Source of the DNA: Bacteroidales bacterium
GTDB lineage: Bacteria; Bacteroidota; Bacteroidia; Bacteroidales; B39-G9
Direction of reading: 5' to 3'
NCBI GenBank assembly: GCA_023145555.1
Contig: JAGLDO010000066.1
Span: 1 to 7,835 of the forward strand
DNA length: 7,835 nucleotides
Positions 7,528-7,835 of the stretch are shown in pieces. The position numbers and the translations under genes were made by a program. The notes under the pieces are model-generated. The model was not told where the DNA came from. It saw only the letters and a program-made list of their open reading frames with translations, and ran no database searches. Position 1 is the stretch's first letter. Each line of letters opens with the position of its first letter.

Positions 7528-7835
7528 ATGTCAAAAATTGTTGGAAAAATAGTACAGGTAATTGGGCCTGTTATTGACGTAAGTTTTGAGCAAGAAAACG
7601 GTCAGCTGCCTAATATTTTAGATGCATTAGAAATTACCAGAGATAATGGTCAGATTTTAATTGTAGAATGTCAGCAGCATATTGGAGAAAATACTGTTAG
7701 AGTTGTTGCAATGGATTCCACCGATGGGTTGCATAGAGGCATGAATGTTGTTGCAACTGGGAAACCCATTATAATGCCTGTTGGCGATGCAATAAAAGGA
7801 CGATTGTTGAATGTTACCGGTGATGCAATTGATGG
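7528..7835 (+). CDS. atpD: ATP synthase F1 subunit beta, N-terminal fragment (3' end outside window)
   Basis: The first 102 codons of the catalytic beta subunit of F1Fo ATP synthase are present and open to the window end. The translation begins MSKIVGKIVQVIGPVIDVSF, the classic N-terminal beta-barrel start. It continues through ILIVECQQHIGENTVRVVAM, then MDSTDGLHRGM, then GDAIKGRLLNVTGDAIDG. That last segment is the linker just before the nucleotide-binding domain, so the P-loop and catalytic residues fall outside the window. The ATG at 7528 matches the family start; its leader is A-rich without a Shine-Dalgarno. No frameshift is seen. In many genomes atpC follows; that cannot be seen here. 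Confidence 0.97.
   Translation, partial: MSKIVGKIVQVIGPVIDVSFEQENGQLPNILDALEITRDNGQILIVECQQHIGENTVRVVAMDSTDGLHRGMNVVATGKPIIMPVGDAIKGRLLNVTGDAID

Overview
The window looks like ordinary chromosomal DNA from a member of the Bacteroidota (Bacteroidetes). It is strongly AT-rich (roughly 30% GC by eye). None of the six visible start codons has a recognisable Shine-Dalgarno sequence; they sit behind A/T-rich leaders. At least one intergenic region carries a good match to the Bacteroidota -7 promoter element TAnnTTTG. The ATP synthase protein segments also read like Bacteroidota versions, for example the beta-subunit start and the SSNRGLCGAFN segment of gamma. I did not recognise a species.

Layout. 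(1) Bases 1-1092 hold the 3' end of atpA (F1 alpha) and a complete atpG (F1 gamma), closely spaced on the + strand. (2) A perfect 14-bp hairpin with A and T tracts (1117-1148) separates atpG from a convergent gene and probably terminates transcription from both sides. (3) Bases 1153-2841 on the - strand encode a Na+/phosphate cotransporter-family protein with a C-terminal PhoU-like region. (4) A 198-bp divergent intergenic region (2842-3039) holds a candidate promoter for the next + strand genes. (5) Bases 3040-7397 are three + strand genes with 26-27 bp gaps, probably one operon: an RND/MMPL-type membrane exporter, an NAD-dependent sugar-nucleotide epimerase/dehydratase, and a trans-isoprenyl diphosphate synthase. 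(6) A 130-bp gap with a candidate promoter leads to the first 102 codons of atpD (F1 beta), cut by the window end.

Functionally, alpha, gamma and beta are parts of the F1 sector of ATP synthase. Many bacteria keep them adjacent in the order A-G-D-C. Here about 6.4 kb of unrelated genes and a strong terminator lie between atpG and atpD, so the two F1 segments must be transcribed separately. The inserted genes are membrane and envelope themed: ion/phosphate transport, a putative lipid or small-molecule exporter, nucleotide-sugar conversion, and isoprenoid chain synthesis. Any joint pathway for the last three is inference from spacing only.

I see no mobile element, CRISPR array, tRNA/rRNA or clearly novel system. 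The points most worth a second look are the interrupted atp locus, the exporter-epimerase-prenyltransferase gene set, and the unequal intramembrane acidic motifs in the two halves of the exporter.
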